A stretch of 64,000 nucleotides of DNA from Gordonia terrae. GTDB lineage: Bacteria; Actinomycetota; Actinomycetes; Mycobacteriales; Mycobacteriaceae. The position numbers were made by a program, and so were the translations under genes. Location: positions 248,001-312,000 of the forward strand of contig NZ_CP016594.1 of NCBI RefSeq assembly GCF_001698225.1. The letters run 5' to 3'. Shown here one piece after another: positions 50,498 to 58,925 of this stretch; the stretch's first letter is position 1; every line of letters starts with the position of its first letter. The notes beneath the pieces are model-generated. The model was not told the DNA's origin. It made no database searches and worked only from the letters and a program-made list of their open reading frames with translations.

Positions 50498-51751
50498 ATG
50501 CGGCTTCTCTCCCGCAGCCTCGGAACGCTGACCGCGATCCTCGGGCTGACGACGTCCCTGTCCGTGCTCGCGCCCACGGTGTCGGCGGCTCCGGTTCCCG
50601 TACCCGCGGCGGCGCCGGCGCAGTTGCCGTCCCAGGATCCGTTCTATGACCCGCCGTCGGGGTACGAGTCGCGTTCGCCGGGTGCGGCGCTGAGGACGCG
50701 ACAGGTCGAGTTGGGTTGGCGCGGAACCAGTATCCCGATCTCGGCCACCCAGATCCTCTACCGGACGACGAACCAGTTCGGTGGGCCGACGGCGACGGTC
50801 ACCACGGTCATCTCACCGCCGGGTGCGCCCGCCGGGGCCCCGCGGCGCGTCGTCTCCTACCACTCGTTCTACGACGCGCTGGGCTCGCAGTGCGACCCGT
50901 CGTACACGCTGCGCGGTGGCAATGCGGCCGAGGCGCCGATCGACATCACGCTCATCTCCGGTCTCCTCGCCGCCGGTAACACCGTCGCCGCCCCCGACTA
51001 CGAAGGTCGCGGACTGCGCTGGACGATGGCACGCGAGTCGGGGTACGCCGCACTGGACGGCGTCCGCACCGCGCTGACCCACCTGCGCGCGCCGGCCCGG
51101 ACCCCGGTCGGTCTCTTCGGCTACTCCGGGGGTTCGATCCCCACCGGTTTCGGCGCGGAACTGGCCCCGCGCTACGCACCGGAGCTGAACATCGTCGGTG
51201 CGGCCGCGGGCGGCGTGCTGGTGAATCCGGCCAACAATCTCGGGTACGTCAATGGCAGTGAGAACTGGGCCGGCGTCATCCCGGCGTTGATGGCGGTGTA
51301 CGGCGAGACCTACGACATCGACCTGCAGCCGTACCTCTCGCCGAAGGGCAAGCGGGTCCTCGGGCAGGTGGCGGGGGAGTGCATCGAGGCGTTCGCCGAC
51401 AAGTACCCGGGTCTGACCGATCACCAGCTCCTCGTGCCGACGGTCGGCGGCCTGCTGGACGTCCCCGGCGTGCGCCAGGCGATCTCGCAGAACGTGATGG
51501 GCACGCTCGGCACCCCGCGGAGTCCGATGATGCTGGGGGTCGGCAACGTCGACGGCACCGGCGACGGTGTGATGATCACCGCCGACGTCGCACGCCTGGC
51601 CGGGTCGTTCTGCAATCGAGGGGTACCGACAACGTTCACCGAGTACCGCGGCTCGAATCACACCCGGGCGTTCATCCCGTGGAGCGCCGACGCGCTCGGA
51701 TTCCTCGACCGTCGGTTCGCCGGGCAACCCGCCGGCGGGTGCGGCCGATGA
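50498..51751 (+). CDS. Secreted lipase family protein (LIP/PF03583 type)
   Basis: A 417-residue exported lipase-like protein. A signal peptide of about 30 residues ends near TVSAAP. The nucleophile is Ser210 in GYSGGS; the APDYEGRGL block near 165-173 and the conserved HTRAF His near 388 complete a likely triad. Cys pairs may form disulphides (Cys132, C-terminal Cys). Family members cleave triacylglycerols or wax-like esters. A paralogue lies at 53021-54457 on the other strand. No ribosome-binding site is clear. Confidence 0.85.
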   Translation: MRLLSRSLGTLTAILGLTTSLSVLAPTVSAAPVPVPAAAPAQLPSQDPFYDPPSGYESRSPGAALRTRQVELGWRGTSIPISATQILYRTTNQFGGPTATVTTVISPPGAPAGAPRRVVSYHSFYDALGSQCDPSYTLRGGNAAEAPIDITLISGLLAAGNTVAAPDYEGRGLRWTMARESGYAALDGVRTALTHLRAPARTPVGLFGYSGGSIPTGFGAELAPRYAPELNIVGAAAGGVLVNPANNLGYVNGSENWAGVIPALMAVYGETYDIDLQPYLSPKGKRVLGQVAGECIEAFADKYPGLTDHQLLVPTVGGLLDVPGVRQAISQNVMGTLGTPRSPMMLGVGNVDGTGDGVMITADVARLAGSFCNRGVPTTFTEYRGSNHTRAFIPWSADALGFLDRRFAGQPAGGCGR

Positions 51752-51785
51752 CCGCCATTTCTGTCGCCGCGACCTGCGGGAAACC

Positions 51786-52295
51786 GTGAGCAGGTGGACG
51801 ACGCGCGTCGAGCGCGCCGGAGATGCCGATGCCATCCGCGAGGTGGTGACGGCGGCCTTCCCGACCCCCGACGAGGCGCGGATCGTCGACGAGCTGCGCG
51901 CCGATCGCGACGCCTGGATCGACGGGTTGTCGATCGTCGCCACCGACACCGACGGCAGGATCGTCGGGTACGCGCTGTACTCCAGGTGCCGCGTCGACGT
52001 CGAGCCCGCGCTCACTCTCGGCCCGTGCGCGGTGCTGCCGTCGCATCAACGGACCGGGGCCGGCTCGGCGGCCATCGTCGCCGGTCTCACCGCGGCGCGA
52101 GAACACGGCGAGAACCTGGTGCTGGTTCTCGGTCACGCCGAGTACTACCCGAGGTTCGGCTTCGTCCCCGCGTCCCGCTTCGGCATTCGTGCTCCGTTCG
52201 ACGTCCCGGACGAGGCGATGATGGCGCTACCCCTCGACGACGCCCGTCCGGTGCCGAGCGGGACCATCGCCTACCCGGCCGCGTTCGGGGTGTAG
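51786..52295 (+). CDS. GNAT family N-acetyltransferase
   Basis: A 169-residue acetyltransferase of the YhbS-like GNAT group. The acetyl-CoA loop reads VLPSHQRTGAGSAAI (about 83-97), and GHAEYYPRFGFVPASRFGI near 117-135 is the typical C-terminal motif of the group. The GTG start at 51786 lies 34 nt after the lipase gene. The substrate is unknown. It ends at a strong hairpin. Confidence 0.85.
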   Translation: MSRWTTRVERAGDADAIREVVTAAFPTPDEARIVDELRADRDAWIDGLSIVATDTDGRIVGYALYSRCRVDVEPALTLGPCAVLPSHQRTGAGSAAIVAGLTAAREHGENLVLVLGHAEYYPRFGFVPASRFGIRAPFDVPDEAMMALPLDDARPVPSGTIAYPAAFGV

Positions 52296-52300
52296 AACGC

Positions 52301-52339
52301 GTCTCGCGCCCCAGGGATGGACTCCCTGGAGCGCGAGAC
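52301..52339. terminator. 17-bp-stem hairpin between convergent genes
   Basis: Arms 52301-52317 and 52323-52339 pair over 17 bp with one mismatch around a 5-nt loop (TGGAC). There is no T run. It lies 6 nt after the acetyltransferase stop and 36 nt from the small gene's stop, so it probably ends both transcripts. Confidence 0.7.
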
Positions 52340-52375
52340 CTGCTGCCGACGTGATCCCGCCGAGGGGACGCGGGT

Positions 52376-52588
52376 TCAGTCGGCGTCGGCCGAGGGACTG
52401 GCGTTGGTTCCCCCGTCGGACACCTCGAAGTTCTTCCACTCGCCGTCATCGTGGACCTGCATCACGGTGCCCAGGCTGTCGTCCGGTGCGGCGACGGTCT
52501 TGAACCAGTCGTAAGCGCCGGTGGCGTCGTCGAACTCCTTCTCCTCGACGACGTTCTCGTTCGCGTCGACTACGCGGTACTTGGCCAT
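52376..52588 (-). CDS. Small conserved hypothetical protein, 70 residues
   Basis: A 70-residue acidic soluble protein starting MAKYRVVDANENVVEEKEF, with a Trp-containing DGEWKNFEV strand near the end and a Ser/Asp tail. I do not recognise a family name. It is well supported: a GAGGAG ribosome-binding site precedes the ATG at 52588, and codon use matches neighbours. It stands alone. Confidence 0.65.
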   Translation of the reverse strand: MAKYRVVDANENVVEEKEFDDATGAYDWFKTVAAPDDSLGTVMQVHDDGEWKNFEVSDGGTNASPSADAD

Positions 52589-53020
52589 GATGTTCTCCTC
52601 ACGGTCGATGTGTGCGACGTCTGGTCCCGGGCCCTGTCGGGCCGAAAGTCCTGACGTCATCGTATGAATCGGGTCGCCGACGTGGGGTCGATGTGCGTGC
52701 GTCGACGTCGGATCGTGTCTGCACGCAACGGGTCGGTAACGGTCGACTCGGGCAGGTCCCTTCCTGCCGTCCCGGAGGTCTACCCACAATCGCGGCGAGG
52801 TAATCCGGAGGACGGACCGTCGGGGTCAGAGGCCGCCGAACGAGTGACTTCGGGTGTCGGTGGGTACACCGCGGAACGACATCGGTGTCGTGTCGTCATG
52901 AGGAACGGTGAACGACAGGATCGAGGATCCGGCGTCGAAGCAGCCGATCTTCAAACTCGGTGCGGCGTCGTTGACGCTCCGCGCGCCGGGGTGACCCGAC
53001 CGCATGTGCCGAGCACCGCG
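52589..53020. other. Non-coding region with a small hairpin
   Basis: About 430 bp with no convincing gene. A palindrome TGACGTCA lies near 52653, and a hairpin GGCAGG-TCCCTT-CCTGCC at 52751-52768. The first 100 bp should hold the promoter of the small gene at 52588. The rest shows nothing I can interpret. Confidence 0.4.
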
Positions 53021-54457
53021 TCACGGCACTCGCGGCGGATTGCCCAACCGCTGGTTGATCACCAGGGCCAGATTGTTGCCCACGAGGTTGACGAACGCGC
53101 GCCAGGTCGTCGGGTCGAGCGCCATCGATCCCTGATCGCTTGTCATGCAACCGGTCTGTGCCGGCTTGCCGTTCAGGCGATCCCGCATCCACACGATGGC
53201 CGGCGCGAACCCCTCTACAGCAAGGGTGATGTGTTCACTGAAATGATCGCGCACGTATCGCACACTCGCGCCATCGGCGCAGTAGGTGCGGACCAACTCG
53301 TTGACCGGGCCCACGGGGGCGATCCAGTCGGGGTTCGACTGATAGATGAACATCGGGAAGTCGGGTGTGTTACTCCCCATCTTCAACTTTCCCAGCACCT
53401 TTCGCGGTGTCGGGTGGTCCAGTGGATCGCCCGGCAGGTTCACCAGGCCCTTGATGTTCACGAAGGGGGCGAGTGCGGCCTGGTAGGTGAGGCACAGCGG
53501 ATTCTTGGTCGCCAGCAGGGCTCTGCCGAGTGGGTTCATGTGTCGCTGGAGGAAACGGGCGAGTTCCGGGTATTCACGGCTGACGCCGATGATCCCGGCC
53601 ATGATCAGACCCGACGCCGCGTTCTTGTCGGCGAGATCGACCAGCGCTCGGATGTTCGCGGGCACCCCACCTTCGGCAGCGCCGACGATCGGGAGTTCCG
53701 GCGCGTACTGCGAGTGCAACTCCGCTGCCCACCCGGTGGCGATCGCGCCGCCGGAGTAGCCCATCAGACCCACCCGCACGTCGTCTCTGAGCCCCAGTGG
53801 CGCGAAGTTACGGGCACCCCGGATCCCGTCGAGGGTGATGCGTCCCGCGAGAGGCCCGGCTGCGAAGGCGGATTCGGGGCCCTGATGGTCGGGGATGACG
53901 ACCGACCAGCCGGCGCCGACCAACGAGGTGATCTGTAGGACCTCGAGGCTCGAGTCCGCCGAGCCGGTCAGCTGCCCCGGGATGGAGGCCTGCTGCAAGG
54001 CATACGACGGTGCGCAGTACATCGCGGTGGAGTCCTCCGCGGACTGCCACGACACCAGTTTCGACGGTCCGGGCTTCGCCGGCCCCTTGGGTTTGAGCAG
54101 CGTCGCCACGGCCGGGATCGGCTCGCCCCGGGTGTTGGTGGATCGGTAGGAGATCTGCCAGGCGTCGACGTTGATCGGGATCACCGACAGGGCGGCGACA
54201 TGGACACGCCGGGCGGCGATGAGCTCACCGGGCTTCTTGGTCGCGACCACCGACTGCGGCGGCAGATAGAAGTCCGTGTCGAACTCCGGGATCGCGGGCG
54301 GCACCGGGAACGGGAGGGCCGGCGCCACCGGGACCGACGCTGGGGTTGCATTCGCAGCAGCCGAACCCAGTGGTCCGCCGGCGATCAGCGCAACCAGTCC
54401 GATCCCGACAGTCAGGCGCACGACGATCCGTGAGCCGTGGCGTTTCCATCCCCGCAT
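53021..54457 (-). CDS. Secreted lipase family protein, second copy
   Basis: A 478-residue exported lipase-like protein of the same group as the product of 50498-51751. A signal peptide of about 37 residues (VVRLTVGIGLVALIAGG, then AANATPA) precedes a Pro-rich linker. The nucleophile is Ser235 in GYSGGA; SVVIPDHQGPESAF near 185-198 and FSEHITLA near 405-412 carry the likely acid and His. GGAAGGG lies 6 nt before the ATG. An inverted repeat (54475-54494) directly upstream suggests repression by the TetR encoded next. Confidence 0.85.
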   Translation of the reverse strand: MRGWKRHGSRIVVRLTVGIGLVALIAGGPLGSAAANATPASVPVAPALPFPVPPAIPEFDTDFYLPPQSVVATKKPGELIAARRVHVAALSVIPINVDAWQISYRSTNTRGEPIPAVATLLKPKGPAKPGPSKLVSWQSAEDSTAMYCAPSYALQQASIPGQLTGSADSSLEVLQITSLVGAGWSVVIPDHQGPESAFAAGPLAGRITLDGIRGARNFAPLGLRDDVRVGLMGYSGGAIATGWAAELHSQYAPELPIVGAAEGGVPANIRALVDLADKNAASGLIMAGIIGVSREYPELARFLQRHMNPLGRALLATKNPLCLTYQAALAPFVNIKGLVNLPGDPLDHPTPRKVLGKLKMGSNTPDFPMFIYQSNPDWIAPVGPVNELVRTYCADGASVRYVRDHFSEHITLAVEGFAPAIVWMRDRLNGKPAQTGCMTSDQGSMALDPTTWRAFVNLVGNNLALVINQRLGNPPRVP

Positions 54458-54474
54458 GGCAACCCTTCCGAAAA

Positions 54475-54494
54475 GTGAGACGGAGGTGTCTCAC
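54475..54494. promoter_or_regulatory. Operator-like inverted repeat upstream of the second lipase gene
   Basis: GTGAGAC-GGAGGT-GTCTCAC is a perfect 7-bp inverted repeat ending 18 nt before the lipase start, between it and the TetR gene. It is the likely TetR site. Confidence 0.55.
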
Positions 54495-54510
54495 ACTTCG
54501 GCAGAACATA

Positions 54511-54544
54511 CACCCGGTGTGTCCGAGGACACAACGTCCGGGTG
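54511..54544. terminator. Nested hairpin after the TetR gene
   Basis: Outer arms CACCCGG (54511-54517) and CCGGGTG (54538-54544) enclose the perfect inner repeat TGTGTCC-GA-GGACACA (54518-54533). It begins 14 nt past the TetR stop on the minus strand and may end that transcript or bind a protein. Confidence 0.5.
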
Positions 54545-54557
54545 GGCGGCGAATGTC

Positions 54558-55172
54558 TCAGAGCGTGGTGAAGGCGAGCAGGATGTCGGCGAGAACCGCG
54601 ACGACGTCGTCGAGTGTGCCGGGTTCAGGCGATTCGCTCCAGCGATGGACCAGGCCGGTGAGTGCCCCGACGAATGCGATCGCGAGGTGGCGCTGCCGCG
54701 GCGTCGCGGGGCGATCGGCGAACTCCGACATGGCGTCGACGAAGAACTCGACCCATTCCTCACGGCCGTCGAGGCGGTGCTGCTCGACGCGGGGGCTCAC
54801 CCCGACGATCTGGACGAACGACACCGCCGCGCGCCGGGGATCGGTGCCCACCGATTCCATGTAGGCGCGCATCGCCGCCGTGCTCAGGTCGCGGAGATCC
54901 CGAGAAGGGCTGGCGGCCAATGCTTCTGCCACGGCGACGCGAGCGGCGCCCTGCACGGTGTCGTACAGCGCGACCAGCAGTTCCTCGCGGTCGGTGAACT
55001 CCGCGTAGAACTGCCGGCGAGACAGTCCGGCCACCCGGCAGATCGACGTCACCGACGACTTCGCGTAGCCGGTGCCGGTGAACTCGACCAGCGCGGCGTC
55101 GAGGAAACGCTGCCGCCGTTCGGCGGCGCGGTCGCTCACCGAACGGCCACCGTACGTGCGTTCGGAGGTCAT
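54558..55172 (-). CDS. TetR family transcriptional regulator
   Basis: A 204-residue TetR-type regulator. The HTH lies at about 38-62 (YAKSSVTSICRVAGLSRRQFYAEF); the rest is the helical ligand domain. The start is 16 nt after the stop of the Rieske/MBL gene on the same strand, so the two are likely co-transcribed. The secreted lipase gene follows, with an operator-like repeat in between. Confidence 0.88.
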   Translation of the reverse strand: MTSERTYGGRSVSDRAAERRQRFLDAALVEFTGTGYAKSSVTSICRVAGLSRRQFYAEFTDREELLVALYDTVQGAARVAVAEALAASPSRDLRDLSTAAMRAYMESVGTDPRRAAVSFVQIVGVSPRVEQHRLDGREEWVEFFVDAMSEFADRPATPRQRHLAIAFVGALTGLVHRWSESPEPGTLDDVVAVLADILLAFTTL

Positions 55173-55188
55173 CGGGGTGGCGATCCGG

Positions 55189-56808
55189 CTACGAGTCGAG
55201 TCTGGACGCGCGGAGGTCGTGTCCCTTCGACGTCAGGCAGCGTCCGGTGGGCAGGTCCCACTGCCATCCGTGCAGATTGCAGGTCAGCTTCTCGCCCTCG
55301 ATGACCCCGAACTTGCCGAGGTCGGCCTTGAGGTGCGGACACCGCCGCTGGATCTCCCAGCCGTCCTTGGTGATCGACGCCGAGTCGTCGTGCGCCTCGG
55401 CGAACCACCCGTCCGCGTAGGCGATCCGCTCGTCGGTGAGGCATTTGAAGAAGGTGTAGAGGAACTCGTTGTACCCGCCGATCCGCCAGGTGGTGAAGCG
55501 CGTCGACAGGAAGATGGTGTTGACCCAGTCGGGCTCGTCGTCGCGCAGGACGGTCCGCACCAGCTCGGTGGCGATGCGGAATCCGTAGCGGTACTTGCCC
55601 TCTCCTTCTTTCGGCTCACGCACGATGCGGTTCGGGAAGTCGAGGACGACCGTCTCGGTGGCGTCGTTGGCCGCGCCCCCGCCCGGCGTCATGACGAGCC
55701 CGACGGGGTAGCCGATGCCGTCGCAGATGAGGTCCGACTGTCGCATGATCGGTTCGAAGAGGTCCCGCAGCGCCGGGAGCAGCGGTTCGCCCTCGGCAGG
55801 CGCCCACGACTCCTTCTCGGCGGCGATGACCGGCGCGAACTTCTCTTTCATGCGCTCGAGGTAGGCGCGCTTGTTCTCGCCGAACACGTCGGCGGGGGCA
55901 TAGGGGTGGGTGACCTCGTTGAGGGTCGGTCCGGTGAAGTCCGCGACCGAGCCCGACACCATCATCAGACCGCGGTGCTTCTCGCCGTCGTCGGTGCCGT
56001 GGATACGCATCTGCTCCAGGAACGTCTCCTGGTCGGGGAAAATCGATGTGGTGTCGGCGTTGTCACCCGAACCGAAGTCGTTCAGATAGAACAGATCCTC
56101 GTCGAGGAACATCGGCGGGCCGGCCGACGGGACCACCCACGTTGCGCCGACCTGCTCGATGTACGAACGCGCCCGGTCCATTCCGCGTTGTCGCTTCTGA
56201 GAGGCGAAGTTGGCCTTGGATTTCCGCGGGATGTCGTAGACCATCGGGTACCAGATGGCACCCGAGTACTGCAACAGATGGACGTCGACGTGTCCGAACG
56301 CCTCGTCGACGACGTCGAGGTCGATCGGGCGGGCGTCGTTCATGTTGAAGCAGACGGTCTCGCCGTCGGAGACGATCAGGCCGCTGTCGCCGATCGGCCC
56401 GTCGGCGGGCGCGCGCAGCGCGATGATCATGACGTCGAGCGAACCCTTGTCGTTCGTGACCGTCGTCTTGACCGAGTCGGTGGTCTCGACGAATGTGGTG
56501 AAGCCGAGCTTCTCCAGTTCGCGGCGCAGGTCCGGCACCGGATAGTCGGGCAGCAGGACCGTGGCGTCCTTGCTGACGTTCTCGCGCAGGTTGCGCTCGT
56601 CGAAGTGATCTCGATGCAGGTGCGAGACGTAGAGGTAGTCGCAGTCGCCGAGCGTCTTCCAATCGAGTTCGGAGTTGTCCGGGAAGGGCACCCAGGAGGC
56701 GAAGTACGTCGGGTTGACCCAGGGGTCGCAGAGGATCGATCCGGCGGTGGTCTGGATGTGGAAACCGGCATGACCGATGCTGGAGATCTGCACGAGGGGG
56801 CCTTTCAT
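55189..56808 (-). CDS. Metallo-beta-lactamase-fold protein with C-terminal Rieske domain (CMAH-like)
   Basis: A 539-residue two-domain protein. The N-terminal metallo-beta-lactamase fold has the motif H63-L-H65-R-D67-H68. The C-terminal Rieske domain binds a 2Fe-2S cluster through C490-P-H492 and C510-N-L-H513. The same domains, in the reverse order, make up animal CMP-N-acetylneuraminate hydroxylase; M. tuberculosis Rv3818 is the nearest relative I know. A redox hydroxylase is likely but the substrate is unknown, since mycolic-acid bacteria are not known to make sialic acid. ATG 56808; no clear ribosome-binding site. Confidence 0.82.
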   Translation of the reverse strand: MKGPLVQISSIGHAGFHIQTTAGSILCDPWVNPTYFASWVPFPDNSELDWKTLGDCDYLYVSHLHRDHFDERNLRENVSKDATVLLPDYPVPDLRRELEKLGFTTFVETTDSVKTTVTNDKGSLDVMIIALRAPADGPIGDSGLIVSDGETVCFNMNDARPIDLDVVDEAFGHVDVHLLQYSGAIWYPMVYDIPRKSKANFASQKRQRGMDRARSYIEQVGATWVVPSAGPPMFLDEDLFYLNDFGSGDNADTTSIFPDQETFLEQMRIHGTDDGEKHRGLMMVSGSVADFTGPTLNEVTHPYAPADVFGENKRAYLERMKEKFAPVIAAEKESWAPAEGEPLLPALRDLFEPIMRQSDLICDGIGYPVGLVMTPGGGAANDATETVVLDFPNRIVREPKEGEGKYRYGFRIATELVRTVLRDDEPDWVNTIFLSTRFTTWRIGGYNEFLYTFFKCLTDERIAYADGWFAEAHDDSASITKDGWEIQRRCPHLKADLGKFGVIEGEKLTCNLHGWQWDLPTGRCLTSKGHDLRASRLDS

Positions 56809-56930
56809 GGTGTGCGCGGGCTGCGCGGCAGGGCACTACAGACATCCAGGGTATCGAGCCGTGCCGGACGGACGCGTGGGCCATGAGTCCCATCGGGTGC
56901 GCGGCGTGAGCAGGCTCACGGCGCTCTCCG

Positions 56931-57368
56931 CTACACGCCGAGTCGCTCCCGGACGCCGCGGGCGAGGACCGGCAGCCTGGACGCCGCGAACAGGCTCCGA
57001 ACCAGCTTGCTGTCGTCGCGCGGCATGATCCCGGCCCGCTGTACGGCGTCGATGAAGTCGTAGAGGGCCTCGCCCTCGTCCATCAGGCCGTCGGCGTCGA
57101 AGTGGTACCGGTCGACCGCCGGCGCCTGGATGAACCGCCCGTCGCCGTAGATGGTCGGCGCCGATCGGTCGTAGGGGTACATCCTCAGCGCCCCGCTGAA
57201 GTGACCGCTCCCGATGTACCGGATGACGGTCCGCACCGTGCCGTCGGGCTGGATGTCGATGTAAGCCTGATCGGGCAGTGAGTCGTATCGCCACTCCGGG
57301 ACAGGCTTGGCCAGACGGGGACGGGCGAGCGCTTCCTGGAAGGCCTCTTCGGTAAATAAGAATCGCAT
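56931..57368 (-). CDS. Hypothetical protein, possibly SnoaL/NTF2-like fold
   Basis: A 145-residue soluble protein I do not recognise. Alternating strands (AYIDIQPDGTVRTVIRYIG, RYHFDADGLMDEGEALYDF) and the length would fit a cone-shaped NTF2/SnoaL fold, but no active-site residue can be named. It is divergent from a TetR gene, and a palindromic GAATC/GATTC cluster covers its start codon, so it is probably repressed by that regulator. Confidence 0.55.
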   Translation of the reverse strand: MRFLFTEEAFQEALARPRLAKPVPEWRYDSLPDQAYIDIQPDGTVRTVIRYIGSGHFSGALRMYPYDRSAPTIYGDGRFIQAPAVDRYHFDADGLMDEGEALYDFIDAVQRAGIMPRDDSKLVRSLFAASRLPVLARGVRERLGV

Positions 57369-57383
57369 GATTCATGTTGAATC
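57360..57383. promoter_or_regulatory. Overlapping GAATC/GATTC palindromes between a hypothetical gene and TetR
   Basis: GAATC-GCAT-GATTC (57360-57373) and GATTCA-TGT-TGAATC (57369-57383) overlap, giving three alternating 5-bp boxes. The first covers the start codon of the minus-strand gene. It is the probable operator of the TetR encoded from 57430. Confidence 0.55.
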
Positions 57384-57429
57384 GACCGATGTCAATGGGA
57401 GGGTCCGGTCGAAGTGCGACGATGAGCGG

Positions 57430-58068
57430 ATGACTCCGGAGAAACTGTGGCGCGGCCAAACCCTCGCCGACCGGTCGTCCGACCGTCGCGAGCAGATGCT
57501 CGCCGTCGCCGAGCAGCTGCTCGGTTCGGGCGGCGCGAGTGCGGTGACGATGCGCGCAGTGGTCCGCGAGGCGAATCTCAGCCCCCGGTACTTCTACGAG
57601 AGCTTCGCGTCGCGCGAGGACCTGGTGACGGACGTGTACGACCGGGTCACCGACCAGCTCCTGACGGAGATCGCCGCCCTTCCACGCGTCGCCGACCGTC
57701 GGGAGAATGTGCGGGCGGTCCTCGAGGTCTGCCGAGAGTTCTTCGAGGCCGATCCCGGACGAGCGCGAATCCTGCTGCGCGAACCGCTCGCCGACGACGT
57801 CCTGCGCGCACGACGGGCGGCAAGGGTGCCCGGCTTCGTCGCGTCGGTGCTTGAGATGACCACCGGGGCGCACGCGAGCTCACCCGAGCGACTCGCCGTC
57901 GTGTCGTCGGCGCTGGCGGGGGCACTGGTCGCGCTGTACCTCGACTACATCGACGGCCGCCTCTCGCTCACGCCCGCGCAACTGGCCGACGCAGCGGTCG
58001 ACCTCGTGTCCGCCGTCACCCGGCTCGCCACCGCCGACGACGGCGAGGGGTCGGCGGCGAGTGGCTAA
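57430..58068 (+). CDS. TetR family transcriptional regulator
   Basis: A 212-residue TetR-type regulator. The HTH is at about 36-62 (GASAVTMRAVVREANLSPRYFYESF). Start ATG 57430; longer in-frame starts run into the divergent gene and were rejected. Its TAA-containing end overlaps the promoter of the next acyltransferase gene, 10 bp away. The divergent hypothetical gene and this gene share a palindromic operator. Confidence 0.85.
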   Translation: MTPEKLWRGQTLADRSSDRREQMLAVAEQLLGSGGASAVTMRAVVREANLSPRYFYESFASREDLVTDVYDRVTDQLLTEIAALPRVADRRENVRAVLEVCREFFEADPGRARILLREPLADDVLRARRAARVPGFVASVLEMTTGAHASSPERLAVVSSALAGALVALYLDYIDGRLSLTPAQLADAAVDLVSAVTRLATADDGEGSAASG

Positions 58069-58071
58069 GCT
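58066..58071 (+). promoter_or_regulatory. -10 element of acyltransferase 1 (leaderless), overlapping a stop codon
   Basis: TAAGCT ends 7 nt before the ATG at 58079. Its first three bases are the TAA stop codon of the TetR gene. Confidence 0.55.
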
Positions 58072-58078
58072 CTCTCGC

Positions 58079-58849
58079 ATGGAACCCGTCTACGACACCG
58101 TGATCACCGCCGCCCGCCTGCTGTGGCTGGCCGAAGGTCTGAAGTTCACGGTGTCGGGTGTCGAACACGTACCGGCCGACGGCCCCGGCGTCGTCGCGAT
58201 CAATCACACCGGCTATCTCGACTTCACCTACGCCGGCATCCCGGCTTTCCTGCAGGGGCGTCGCAAGGTCCGTTTCATGGCGAAGAAAGAGGTCTTCGAC
58301 AACAAGATCTCCGGCCCGATCATGCGCTCGCTCAAGCACATCCCCGTCGACCGCGCCCAGGGTGCGGACAGCTACCGCAACGCGGTCGACTATCTCAGGC
58401 GCGGCGAACTCGTCGGGGTCTACCCCGAGGCGACGATCAGCCGGAGCTTCGAGCTGAAGGCCTTCAAGTCGGGCGCCGCGCGGATGGCGATCGAGTCCGG
58501 TGCGCCGATCGTGCCCACGGTCATCTGGGGCGCGCAACGAGTCTGGACCAAGGGCCACCCCAAGCAACTGGGTCGAACCGGGTACAAGATCTCGATCGGT
58601 GTCTGTGAGCCCCTCGATGCCACGGGCAGCCCCGACGCCCTCACGGCGAAGCTGCACGAGGTCATGAGTGCGAAACTCCTCGAACTCCAGGAGGCCTACG
58701 GCGAGCACCCGAAGGGTGAGTTCTGGGTTCCCGCACGGCTCGGCGGTTCCGCGCCGACGCTCGAGGAGGCCAATCGCATGGATGCCCAGGAGCAGGCCGA
58801 ACGCGCCGCCAAGCGCGAGCCCCGGAACGACGACCCCGGAGTGGTCTGA
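58079..58849 (+). CDS. PlsC-like lysophospholipid acyltransferase, copy 1
   Basis: A 256-residue acyltransferase of the 1-acyl-glycerol-3-phosphate family. Motif one is NHTGYLDF (about 42-49, the HX4D pattern), and motif three is YPEATISRS near 119-127, a variant of the usual FPEGTRS. It adds a fatty acyl chain to a lysophospholipid or related acceptor at the membrane. Rv3814c-Rv3816c in M. tuberculosis are close relatives. ATG 58079 is set by the -10 element. Next come a second copy and a HAD phosphatase. Confidence 0.88.
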   Translation: MEPVYDTVITAARLLWLAEGLKFTVSGVEHVPADGPGVVAINHTGYLDFTYAGIPAFLQGRRKVRFMAKKEVFDNKISGPIMRSLKHIPVDRAQGADSYRNAVDYLRRGELVGVYPEATISRSFELKAFKSGAARMAIESGAPIVPTVIWGAQRVWTKGHPKQLGRTGYKISIGVCEPLDATGSPDALTAKLHEVMSAKLLELQEAYGEHPKGEFWVPARLGGSAPTLEEANRMDAQEQAERAAKREPRNDDPGVV

Positions 58850-58913
58850 GCAGACCTCGCGCCCCAGCGTTGCCTGTCGGTTGTCGTCGTCCCGCGGTGT
58901 CGTCCGGCGTCGT

Positions 58914-58919
58914 TAACCT
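58914..58919 (+). promoter_or_regulatory. -10 element of acyltransferase 2 (leaderless)
   Basis: TAACCT ends 6 nt before the ATG at 58926. Confidence 0.55.
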
Positions 58920-58925
58920 GGACTC

